Shown here one piece after another: positions 34,671-46,672 of a stretch of DNA of 64,000 nucleotides. The notes under the pieces are model-generated. The model was not told where the DNA came from and made no database searches. It saw only the letters and a list, made by a program, of their open reading frames with translations. Origin of the DNA: Rhynchopus sp. YZ270_cl-10 (taxonomy: Eukaryota; Euglenozoa; Diplonemea; Diplonemida; Diplonemidae); contig OZ037862.1 in NCBI GenBank assembly GCA_964035575.1, positions 806,001 to 870,000 on the forward strand, written 5' to 3'. The position numbers and the translations under genes were made by a program. Each line of letters opens with the position of its first letter. The first letter of the stretch is position 1.

Positions 34671-36926
34671 ATGCAGCTGCAAACATACCTGCAGCTGTGC
34701 ACGGCAGCAGCGCTGTTTGTGTGCTGCGCAGAGGCACACAAGGTGGCTGTGTGCTCGTCGACAGCTGTGTCGCAGCCGGGGACGGTGACGTTCTGGTTTG
34801 CAACGTACTCGCACGGGTCGAGCCTGGTGCAGTCTGGCGCACGTGGACACATCAAGGCGCCTACAGGGGTGACGACGACTGCGCCGTTTGCGAACCGGTG
34901 CGATGTGGCGACACCGCCGTCGTCTGCAGGCCTGACGGTGTCTGGCCTGGCAGCCACACTTGCGGGGAACTGCCAGTCGGAGACGGTGACAGGCTCGCAG
35001 GGGCAGACGCTGTACGCATACCCCGCAGACAGCACGTTGACCTGCTACGACGCAGGCAGCGTGGAGCTGTACGCAGTCGGGCGGACTGGGTCTGAGACAC
35101 CGCATTCCTGCCTCACGCAGGGACGCAGCGTGGCGTCCATTGCAACGTGGTACCCTGTGGTGGTGGAGGCGGCCGTGTCGGGCTCGTACGAGGTGTGGAC
35201 CACAAACACGGGGGATGTGCTGGACCCTGGTCTCGGGGTGGACCTGCCCGACCCGTGCTCGATGGACGACAACCGCCACTTCTTCCTGCCGCTGAGTGTC
35301 GCTGCAGGGAGTGCGTTGTGCACAACACAGCCGGACGTGCCCGCGCACGTGGTGGCGTCCTCGCTGCTGCAGTGCAACGGGGAGGTGCACGAGATCCCTG
35401 TGGGGATGCAGTGCAATGCGCAGTGCGAGCCAGGCTACATGCCTGTGGGAGACCTTGTGTGCGAGGAGGACCCGCTGGACAGCACCCAAGCCGACTGGTC
35501 GACGTCGTTCTCGTGTGTGGCGCAGACCTGTGCCCTGCCGGATAGTGGGAACAACGCAGCCATCTCCTCCATGATTGTCGGTGTGTCGCTGCCGTGCACA
35601 CGTTTCACGCCTGCTGGTGCGGAGTGTGAGTTTGTCTGCCTGGCCCCGTCGGGTCTGGTCGGTGTCGGGTCCATTGCCTGCGACAGCATGGGTGCCTGGC
35701 AGCCCGGCTCCAACTACTCGGGGTGTGTGCCGCCCACGCCGCAGCCGCCAACAGAAGCGCCGCCAACAGCGTCCCCGCCGACCCCTGCCCCGGACACGAT
35801 GGCACCACCGACACCGTCACCACCAACACCGTCGCCTCCGACACCGTCACCTGCGACACCGTCACCACCGACATCAGCCCCTGACACATCTGCACCACCG
35901 ACATCGACACCACCAACAGCTGCCCCGACATCTGTTCCCCCGACACCTGCACCCACACAGTGCACTGCTCCAGACACGGCACCGCTTACGTGCGAGGCGA
36001 CGGCGTCACGCGAGTGTGCATGGCGTGTGGTGCAGTCTGGCCGCCTCCTGGCTGTTGGGTTCTCTGCAGACGGGAGCCGTGTTGCAACAGGGAGCGACGA
36101 CGGGGTGCGTGTGTACGACAGCACGACTGGGGTGCAGGTGGCGAAGCTGGCGTGTGCAGACTTTGCGTCGTACGACGTGACGTTCTCGAGTGACGGAGCA
36201 CGCGTTGCTGTGGGCGGAGCTGGCGGGCGTGTTGTTGTGTGCGACGCTGTGACGGGCGAGCTCGAGGTGACGCTGATGGACATGAGTGCGGAGGGAAGTG
36301 TGCCGGTGCGCCGTGTGCGCTTCACGCCCGACGCACGCTTCCTTGTTGTGAGCGGTGGTGGCAGCGACATGCGCACACGTGTGTTTGACGTGATGTCCGG
36401 TTCGCTGGAGCCGGAGATTGTGATCCACAAGCACGCACGCGAGGTGGCGTTCTCTGCAGACGGGGCGCTGCTGGCCACGTCGTGGGGCACGGAGGTGGAC
36501 GAGGTTGTGACGGTGTGGCGTGTGCGGAACGGTGCCAAGGTGGCGGAGCTGCCGTCGCGCTTTGCACGTGTGACGGCACTGTCGTTCTCTGCGTCTCGCG
36601 ACGAGCTGCTGCGTGGGATGGACGACGGGACGGTGCGTGTGAGCAAGTGGGCCGGCGGGGTTGTTGGCGAGGGTGCGGTGACGGAGCGCCTTGAGCTTGA
36701 GACCAAGACGAAGACTGTGTTTGACGCTCGGCACTCGCCAAACGGGGCACTGCTTGCTGCTGTCGGGGAGGGTGAGGTGACGGTGTGGCGTGCGGCTGGG
36801 AGTGTGGCACACCGGCTCTATGGGCACACGCGTGCAGGGCTCCCGCGTATGGCCTTCTCACCTGACAGCACACGCCTCGCTACAGCAAGCCACGACGGCA
36901 CGCTGCTCCTGTGGGACCTGTTGTAG
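34671..36926 (+). CDS. Secreted Sushi-like/WD40 protein (copy 2)
   Basis: Identical in protein sequence to the copy at 22669, with the same leader and upstream element. Confidence 0.8.
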   Translation: MQLQTYLQLCTAAALFVCCAEAHKVAVCSSTAVSQPGTVTFWFATYSHGSSLVQSGARGHIKAPTGVTTTAPFANRCDVATPPSSAGLTVSGLAATLAGNCQSETVTGSQGQTLYAYPADSTLTCYDAGSVELYAVGRTGSETPHSCLTQGRSVASIATWYPVVVEAAVSGSYEVWTTNTGDVLDPGLGVDLPDPCSMDDNRHFFLPLSVAAGSALCTTQPDVPAHVVASSLLQCNGEVHEIPVGMQCNAQCEPGYMPVGDLVCEEDPLDSTQADWSTSFSCVAQTCALPDSGNNAAISSMIVGVSLPCTRFTPAGAECEFVCLAPSGLVGVGSIACDSMGAWQPGSNYSGCVPPTPQPPTEAPPTASPPTPAPDTMAPPTPSPPTPSPPTPSPATPSPPTSAPDTSAPPTSTPPTAAPTSVPPTPAPTQCTAPDTAPLTCEATASRECAWRVVQSGRLLAVGFSADGSRVATGSDDGVRVYDSTTGVQVAKLACADFASYDVTFSSDGARVAVGGAGGRVVVCDAVTGELEVTLMDMSAEGSVPVRRVRFTPDARFLVVSGGGSDMRTRVFDVMSGSLEPEIVIHKHAREVAFSADGALLATSWGTEVDEVVTVWRVRNGAKVAELPSRFARVTALSFSASRDELLRGMDDGTVRVSKWAGGVVGEGAVTERLELETKTKTVFDARHSPNGALLAAVGEGEVTVWRAAGSVAHRLYGHTRAGLPRMAFSPDSTRLATASHDGTLLLWDLL

Positions 36927-38762
36927 GGTGTCCCAATAGTGTTTGTGGTGTGGGTGTTGGTGTGTGAACTCTCGCGCCCATCCCCTTGCCACAAGGCTCG
37001 TTATTTATTTCAACTACACATTTCGGTCAACTGTTTTCCCCTCTGATTTTTAATTGGTGACCAAGCGCGAGAGGGCTGGCGTTCATGTTACCAAACTTGT
37101 CTCTTTTATTTGAGATTTGCGTTTTGTACACAACTTTCTGATGAACAGGTCAGGGCATTGTTATTTTTTTCTTTTTTCTTTTTTTTTTTGCAGCTGACAA
37201 AATCAGTAGGGGTGTACAGCAAGGTTGTTTCTTTCTGAAAACAGATACGTGTGCCTGACAAGACATATCCATCTCTGGAGAAAGAAAAAAACAAGCTTTT
37301 GGTGTGGCTGAAAGGGGGTCGGGAAAAGTGCGGAAAAAGTGCGAATCACCCCCCTTCAGCCACCAGCTTTGCTTTCGTTTTCATTTTCGTTTTTGTTTTG
37401 AATTTTTATTTTGCTCGGCGAAAGTCTGATCTGCTCCAAACCTGTCCTGCGTGAGATGTAGCAATCTTGTGGGGTCGAAAACATAAAATTAGCAAATGGG
37501 GAAATGGCAACGCGCTTTTCTCCTTTTTGTGGTGTTTTCCCATGGAGTTTCTGGTCAGATGTCTTGCACCAAGTTTGCATTTTTAGAGGTCTTGCGTGTT
37601 GATACGACGCGTGGCCAACACTGTCCCCATGTTTATTCCCTTACCCCTTATCCCCTTATCCCCTCTCTCTTATCTGACACCCCTTTGATGATATTCATGA
37701 CACTGCTGTGCGTGCTCGTTTGGTGATTGCTTGGGTGACCAGGCAGCGCAAATATGCATACGCAGCACACTTGTTCAACAAGTGTGCTGGCGTGTTGCGG
37801 TCTGCTGATCCAAGAACAAGTCAGCAGTGTTGTGTGTTGTGTAGCTTTGTTATTGCTTCCCCTTGACAAAGGGGGTTTATTGTCCGCTTCTCTTTCTTAC
37901 GTTAGCTTCACACTTGCTGATGGTTGGCACACACATTGCGTGTCTAGCCTCGCTCTGTACTCGCTTGCTCCCCCTTTGCAGTTTTGAGGGTGTGAATGTG
38001 TGGATTTGTGATTCTGGGACAGTGTACACGTGTTCGTGTAGAGTGTTCCGTTGTCCCTGCATTTCTACGTCTGCCTGCAAAGGGTGTTTTAGCACCGCCA
38101 CTTTCACATGTATTGACCACTTTCTCACTCTTCTTACTTTCTTCAAGAACTGTGTGCCGTGATGCGCATGCTTCTTCCACGGTTTCTTTCTTTACTTCGA
38201 TTGCCTTCGCATTCGTGGCCATTCTTCTTCACTACCCCACACACAGCGTTCTGCTGTGTCTGTTTTTAATTATGTTGTTGTTATATTTTATGGTTTATGT
38301 TTTACATTTTGTGAGGAGCGACACCCCACTGTTTGCGGTGTGTTGTGTCGTCAACGTCTTTGTGGAGAAGCATTATTTTGCGACAATTCAGCAGAAACTT
38401 CTGCTGCAGCGTTGTCCGGGACGGTCCCCTTTCTTTTGTGAGGGCGAGTCTCTGGACGGAGTTGTCTGCACTCTGCTTCTCCCTGACATCCCCACCCTTC
38501 AGCAAACGTACCCCTCCCCTGCCCCATCAAGGATGCAGAACAGGATGCATAACTGCGCGTCTTCGTTCAGCCTTTTTGATGTTTTTTTTGAGATTTTGAA
38601 ATTGAATACAAAAAGCCTGTCCTCTGAGCCCATTAGTTATTTCACTCGTTCTCTCCACAACCCCAGCTCACAGCACAACCCAACACCCCAACACAGATTC
38701 ATTAATTGTGCCCTCACTCCACTTGTGCACCACATCCACACACAAAGCCCAAAGAGCGTACA

Positions 38763-40004
38763 ATGGCGAAGCACACTGCGCTGTGCGTGCTGCTGTGTGC
38801 ATCGCAGGTGTACGGACACGGCCACGTTGTGACACCGCCGTCGCGTGTGGAGCTCTGCAAGACAGGGGGCAACACGAACTGCGGGCAGATCATCTGGGAG
38901 CCCTACAGCGTGGAGGGTCCGGATGGGTGGCCGGCAGACGGGACGATTGCGGCAGGGGGTGCACACTCGCGCTTCCCTGAGCTGAACGTGCAGACGGCGA
39001 CACGCTGGGAGAGGGTTGCGATATCGTCGGGGCCAACGAAGTTTGCATGGAAGTTTCTTGTGAACCACGTGACGAAGGACTACAAGTACTACATCACGCG
39101 TGTGGGGTGGGACGAGGCGGCACCGCTGACACGCGCAACGTTTGAGACTGCACCCTTCTGCGTTGTGGACGGGGGAATGACAGAGCCACCGGCACTTGAC
39201 GAGCACACATGCAACGTGCCGACACGCGAGGGGTACCACATCATTCTGAGTGTGTGGGATGTGGGTGACACGTCGAACAGCTTCTTCAACGTGATTGATG
39301 CCATGTTCTCTGGTGGTGGTGGTGGTGGCAGCCCGCCTGTGCCTGTGCCAACAGCTCCTGTGCCTGTGCCGACCTCACCTGTGACACCCCCTGTCTGTGC
39401 AACCTCTGTTCACTGCATGTACACTGCGTGTAAGCAGGACCCCGAGTGCTGCGAGCAGGCAGGTGCATCGTGTGCTTCCTACAACACACACTACGCACAG
39501 TGTGTGCAGGGTGCACCGTCGCCTTCGACACCACCGCCAACACCACCTGTCGCAACGCAAGCACCAACACCAACACCACCCACACCCACGCAAGCACCGT
39601 CGCCAACGACACCACGAACCCCACCTGTCTGTGCAACTTCTGTGGCCTGCATCTACACTGCGTGTGAGAAGGACCGTGCCTGCTGCGAGCAGGCAGGTGC
39701 GTCGTGTGCTTCCTACAACACGTACTACGCACAGTGTGTGCAGGGTGCAATGCCTGCAGTTCCCACCACCGCGCCTGCCACAAATATACCTGAAACGAAC
39801 GTTCCTGCAACTGACGTCCCTGCCACGCGTGCACCTCGGACGAACGTGCCTGCACCTGTGCCACCGCCGCCAACACCGACACCTCCGACAAGTGGCTGCA
39901 GTGCAGAGATCTCTCGCTGGCGCGCATGCCTTGGCAAGGAGCGCTGCTGTGCTGCAGGACTGCAGTGCAAAGGGAACAGGTGGTGGAAGTCGTGCAAGCC
40001 GTGA
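38763..40004 (+). CDS. AA10 LPMO with three CBM1-like modules (copy 2)
   Basis: Identical in protein sequence to the copy at 26761, with the same signal-peptide start. Confidence 0.92.
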   Translation: MAKHTALCVLLCASQVYGHGHVVTPPSRVELCKTGGNTNCGQIIWEPYSVEGPDGWPADGTIAAGGAHSRFPELNVQTATRWERVAISSGPTKFAWKFLVNHVTKDYKYYITRVGWDEAAPLTRATFETAPFCVVDGGMTEPPALDEHTCNVPTREGYHIILSVWDVGDTSNSFFNVIDAMFSGGGGGGSPPVPVPTAPVPVPTSPVTPPVCATSVHCMYTACKQDPECCEQAGASCASYNTHYAQCVQGAPSPSTPPPTPPVATQAPTPTPPTPTQAPSPTTPRTPPVCATSVACIYTACEKDRACCEQAGASCASYNTYYAQCVQGAMPAVPTTAPATNIPETNVPATDVPATRAPRTNVPAPVPPPPTPTPPTSGCSAEISRWRACLGKERCCAAGLQCKGNRWWKSCKP

Positions 40005-41081
40005 TGTGGCATGCCATGCACCGTCTTCTGTTGTGTGGTAGACGTGGACCGTGTGTGGTGTCCACGTGCAGCGTCTTCACCATCCTCCCATTACCGACCT
40101 CGTCCCCTTCCCTCTCTATGCAGCATCTATGACTGCTCTTCCTGTCTACTCTAGTGTCCTCCAGGACCAACGGCGTGCAGAATGCACTCTGCTTCGACTC
40201 GACACAACCTATACCTATACCTATAATACAACTGTTGACTTGCAACTATCTTCTATTTGCCTCTATTGCGCACTCGCCGCTCTCTTAACTGGGAGACGGC
40301 TTTCCGTGAGGTGTCGTGCCTTGCGTTTATCAACTTCTGCCTTGTGGAGGCTGTTTCGCCCCCTTGAGAGGAGAAGCTGTGTGCAGTGCAATAGCAACCC
40401 AATATACAATCAAGACATGCCCACTGCTGTGGCTGCCGGTGTGTGCTCGGCAGGTGGGCAAACATGTTCTCTTCCTCTCTTGTTGCGCTTTCTCTATTTT
40501 CTGTTCCCTTCTTTTGTTTTCATTTATTTGCTCTCGTTCTCCACACTACGTGCAAACAACGACACAGCAGCTGAGGTGCAGCTGTGTGCACAGTGATTCT
40601 GCCTGCCCCGCCTTTGCTGTCTTGTGTCCCTCTGCCTCACCCGTTCTTCTGTGCATAAGGTGGCTGTCCACTTGAGTGCGCGAAGACAAGGTCTAATAGA
40701 GAGGCAGGGGAGAGGACACCAAGGTGCAGGGTCATCGTGGAGGCAAGCCAAACAGGTTGTGGTGCCCTTTCGTTTCTCTTATCCATACCGCTTTCCTTTT
40801 TCCGGCGTCGTGTGCTTTTGTGCACAGAGCAATACTTTTCCACTTTGTTCTGTGTTCTGCACAGTACAGTTTTATATGGAGAATACCGAACCACAGCCCC
40901 ACCTCGCCCTCCCTCACCCCCTTTTGTATCCTGTCTCACAGCAGCAACGTTGTTGGCGTCCGAACACATATTTGTTTATATGTTGCAAACTCTACAACCG
41001 CCACATTACTTCCCCACCACTACTCCCCACATACCACCACACAGATTTATAAACACATTACAAACAAATAAACAACACAAA

Positions 41082-43376
41082 ATGGCAATGGCGCGCACCC
41101 TCTGCGTGCTGCTGTGTGCGTCGCAGGCGTACGGACACGGGCACGTGTTGGACCCACCGTCGCGCGCGGAGCTCTGTTCGAACACCCACACCCCCGCTTC
41201 AGAAAAGAACACGAACTGCGGGCAGATCATGTGGGAGCCCTTCAGCATCGAGGGTCCGGACGGGTGGCCGGCAGACGGGACGATCCCGGCAGGAGGTGCA
41301 CACTCGCGCTTCCCGGAGCTGAATGAGCAGACAGCGACACGCTGGGGGAAGGTGCCGATGTCGGGCGGGGCGACGAAGTTCACGTGGACGTTCAACGCAA
41401 ACCACGTGACGAAGGACTACACGTACTACATGACGCGGGCAGGGTGGAACCCGAATGCACCGCTGACACGCGCAACGTTTGAGGACGCACCGTTCTGTGT
41501 TGTGGACGGAGGCATGAAGCAGCCGCCGATGACGACGGACCACACGTGCAACGTGCCGACGCTGGAGGGGTACCACATCATTCTGAGTGTGTGGGATGTG
41601 GGTGACACGTCGAACAGCTTCTTCAACGTGATTGACGTCATGTTCTCTGGTGGTGGTGGTGGTGGTGGCAGCCCGCCTGTGCCTGTGCCTGTGCCAACAG
41701 CTCCTGTGCCGGTTCCAAGCAATGGGGCCTGCCCAAGCGACACAAGTGGATGCGGCTGTGACTGGACTGACAACGGTGCAAAGTGCAACACAGACGACGG
41801 GAGCGAGTGCTACTGCAAGTGCTGCTGCCAGCACACCGGCCAGTGTGCGTGGCAGGGTGGCGGTGGAGGTGGAGGTGGTGGAGGAGGTGGCGGTGGAGGC
41901 AGCGGGTCGACATGCGCCCTTCCAAGCGGGCTGGACGCAAACGTGGCTGCAGTGGACAACACCGGGTTCGCAACGTGCCACGGGAAGCTGCGTCTGTCGG
42001 GGCTGCAGCTTGTGGGGGCACAGGGTGAGGCTGTGCAGCTGATGGGGATGAGCAGCCACGGGCTGCACTGGTTTGCGAACTGCTACACGAAGGAAAGCAT
42101 CACACACCTGGTGACGCGGTGGGGCATCAACGTGTTCCGGGCCGCAATGTACATTGGTGAGGGGGGCTACGGGACCAACCCGGCGCTGAAGCAGACCGTG
42201 CTGGACATTGTGCAGTGGTGCAAGGAGCTTGGGATCTACGTGATTGTGGACTGGCACATGCTGTCCCCCGGGAACCCGAACGACGCTGAGTACGACGGGG
42301 CCGACGCGTTCTGGCGGGACATGGCGCGGACACTGAAGGACGAGAGCCACGTGCTGTACGAGATTGCGAACGAGCCCAACGGTGTGAGCTGGGGCGAGGT
42401 TGTGAGCTACCACAACCGCATCTTGGCGCTGATCCGTGCGGAGGATGCGGAGACAGTGGTGCTTGCGGGGACGCCGACGTGGAGCCAAGACATCCACGAG
42501 GCAGCGGCGCGCCCTGTGGACCTCCCGCACAACGTCATGTACGTGTTCCACTTCTACGCCGGGTCGCACACACACCTGCAGTCGCGTGTGCAGGAGGTTG
42601 CGTCGCAGATCCCGCTGTTTGTGAGTGAGTGGGGCACGTCTGAGGCGAGCGGTGACGGGGGTCCCTTCCTCGACAACGCGCAGGCATTCCTGGAGGGCTT
42701 CAAGAGCGCAGGGTCGCAGGGTGTGAAGCTGAGCTGGACGTCGTGGAGTCTGGCGGACAAGGCAGAGGTGTCGGCGGCACTGCAGTCTGGGGCGTGTGCC
42801 TCTGGCGACTGGGACAGTGTGTCGTGCACGGGGAGCTATGTGCGCACGTACATCAGAACGAACGCTGTTCCCTGTGGTGGACCTGCTCCCGTTCCCGTTC
42901 CCGTTCCCCCTGTGCCTGTGCCCACACCGCCAACACCACCAGCAACGTCCCCACCCACACCGCCTGCACCTGTGCCCACAGCGCCTGTGCCCACGGTGCC
43001 AGCCCCTGTGCCGACCCCGCCTGCCTGTGCCTCTGCCTTCTGTGTGTACAGTGCGTGCAAGCGTGATGCCAGCTGCTGTGCTGCAGCAGGGACGCCGTGT
43101 GCGCAGTTCGACACGTGGTACGCAGAGTGCATGCAGAGCTCGTCACCGCCACCGGCAACATCCCCACCCACACCGCCTGCACCTGTGCCCACAGCACCTG
43201 TGCCTGTGCCGTCGAGTGCGTGCAGCGGGTCGACGCTGTCTATGTATTCAAACTGTCTGGGGGCCACAGCGTGCTGTGAGAGCGGCACACAGTGCTACGA
43301 GCAGTCGCAGTGGTACGCACAGTGCCTCAGAACGTGCACACCTGGAGGCGGCTGGTCGTGCAAGGTGCTTGGGTGA
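41082..43376 (+). CDS. AA10-GH5-CBM1 fusion enzyme (copy 3)
   Basis: Protein identical to copies 1 and 2; its leader matches copy 2. Confidence 0.93.
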   Translation: MAMARTLCVLLCASQAYGHGHVLDPPSRAELCSNTHTPASEKNTNCGQIMWEPFSIEGPDGWPADGTIPAGGAHSRFPELNEQTATRWGKVPMSGGATKFTWTFNANHVTKDYTYYMTRAGWNPNAPLTRATFEDAPFCVVDGGMKQPPMTTDHTCNVPTLEGYHIILSVWDVGDTSNSFFNVIDVMFSGGGGGGGSPPVPVPVPTAPVPVPSNGACPSDTSGCGCDWTDNGAKCNTDDGSECYCKCCCQHTGQCAWQGGGGGGGGGGGGGGGSGSTCALPSGLDANVAAVDNTGFATCHGKLRLSGLQLVGAQGEAVQLMGMSSHGLHWFANCYTKESITHLVTRWGINVFRAAMYIGEGGYGTNPALKQTVLDIVQWCKELGIYVIVDWHMLSPGNPNDAEYDGADAFWRDMARTLKDESHVLYEIANEPNGVSWGEVVSYHNRILALIRAEDAETVVLAGTPTWSQDIHEAAARPVDLPHNVMYVFHFYAGSHTHLQSRVQEVASQIPLFVSEWGTSEASGDGGPFLDNAQAFLEGFKSAGSQGVKLSWTSWSLADKAEVSAALQSGACASGDWDSVSCTGSYVRTYIRTNAVPCGGPAPVPVPVPPVPVPTPPTPPATSPPTPPAPVPTAPVPTVPAPVPTPPACASAFCVYSACKRDASCCAAAGTPCAQFDTWYAECMQSSSPPPATSPPTPPAPVPTAPVPVPSSACSGSTLSMYSNCLGATACCESGTQCYEQSQWYAQCLRTCTPGGGWSCKVLG

Positions 43377-44574
43377 GCGTCTAATTATCACATGAAGGGG
43401 GGTTCACTCCTCTCTCTTACTTACATACAAACAAGGGCGAACAAGCGACAACTGGTGAGGGCACACATGGGTGTGTAGGTGTGTGGGGACACGAGACAAC
43501 ACCTATTTATGTCTTGTGGTGACTCCTCTCTTCCTTCATATCCCGCCTTCCCGGTCGCTTTGTTCTGTTCCTTCTTCCTCTCTTTTTTTTTGTCTAAAAT
43601 TTCTCTTTTCTACACAGGCTTGCTTTGTCTGCCTGCAACTATGTTTGCTCTCTATTCTATGATCCGAACTCTATTCGGCCCTTTTTATTCTCCCCCCAAA
43701 TACAGTTTTTTCCCGTTGAACACAAACGTGAGCCTAACGAAGCTGCACTGTTTTCCTTAAACAGGTCTGCTTCTACACGTAGTGTTTTTTTCTCTTTCCG
43801 TCGAAGGTATTCTTTACTGAGTACACGACACAAGGTGCGTCATATGTGCCGTATTTCGTTCGGTCAAGGTGACTTCAGCAGACGAGGCTTAGGTTCATCT
43901 TACCAGCTTTTCTCTTCTTTTCGTTCCCTTTCCCACCCTGCCCCCAACCCCTGCGCCTTTGCCCCCCAACCTGCTTTCTGTTACCTCAGAAGTGGTCTTT
44001 CTTTTGTGTTCCACAAACCTCCCATCGGGCGCGGGGTCTTTTTTTCTATTCCAACTTACTTTATATTTTTTCCGTTTTGTTCTCGTATTTTTGTGGAGTC
44101 TTTGTTTTGGTATTGCCAACCCAGCTTTGACCTTTTGCAGTGGCTTCGATGCCCCTTCAAGAGGAGAAGCTGTGTGTGTAGACAATACAGTTGCAAAGAG
44201 AGAAATCACAAAAAAGGTGGATAAAAAGAAACAACAACAGCAACAACAGCAATATCACGAGGCGTACTGGATGTAGCGTATGTCCCAGGGTTCTCTTGGT
44301 GCAGAACGCGACGTCTGGATTTTGTGAGTTCACAACTTCTTTTTTACTCGCAGTGTTCTTCCTTGGATTTTACTGGTGTTTTGCTTATAGACAATGTTGT
44401 GGGTGTGTTTGCATGCTGAGCAGTCTTTTAGGATGTGGCCATAAAAGATGTGTCTCTGAAGAAACGTGACCCGTGATAAACAATGGCAAAGAAATGAAAT
44501 AAAGAACTCTTGTCGGTACCATTCCCCAAACACTGCACATCACACACCAACACACCACTAACAGTCCGCTATAA

Positions 44575-45951
<1,377 letters not shown>

Positions 45952-46672
45952 TCGTGAGGTCTGTGTCACTCCACCACGCTTCTACGAATTTGCTGTTGTT
46001 TGTCGTCCCAAGCTAAAAACAAAAAAGTCAAACAAAACCGACACAAAAAAGTCAGCCAACAAAAAACAAAAAAACAAAACAGCCGCAAAGAAAGGCACGT
46101 GGCCGAAGAGGCACACGTAGTTAGATAAGGAGAGAGACATAAAAAGTATACACCTTATTTGGCCCCTGCAATAAGGAAAACAAAACCCCCACCTTTTTTT
46201 TCTCTTGCACCTTCCGCAAGCACAGAAGTGCACAAGGGACTGCCACCTTGTGTGTCACAGCCCCAAGTGCGCGCTGTTGCTGCGGTGGCGTGTTTGTTGT
46301 TGTTTTAATCCCCCCTGTGTTTCGTTTCCCCCACCCCCCCGTAGGAGCGCTTCTTGTGTCGGGCCGTCTTGCTGGGCAAATCAAACCACCCACCGTAGCA
46401 CTCCGTCCACTCTGTCATTTCACAGGGAGGAAAGAGCTTTGCCTGCCACCCTTTTGTTTGACACGCTCAGCTGTCACAGCGTCCCGACCAGAAGCAACCA
46501 ACCGATAAAAATGTAGAACAAAGACCCCTGACAAAAAAAAGACAAAAACAAAGTTGTCGCCCCCTACATGTTTTCTTACTGCATCTGCATCCATCCCACT
46601 ACCACACCACCACACCACAATGACACAGATTTATTCACTTTGTAAAAAACAACAAAAAAAGACAAGACAACA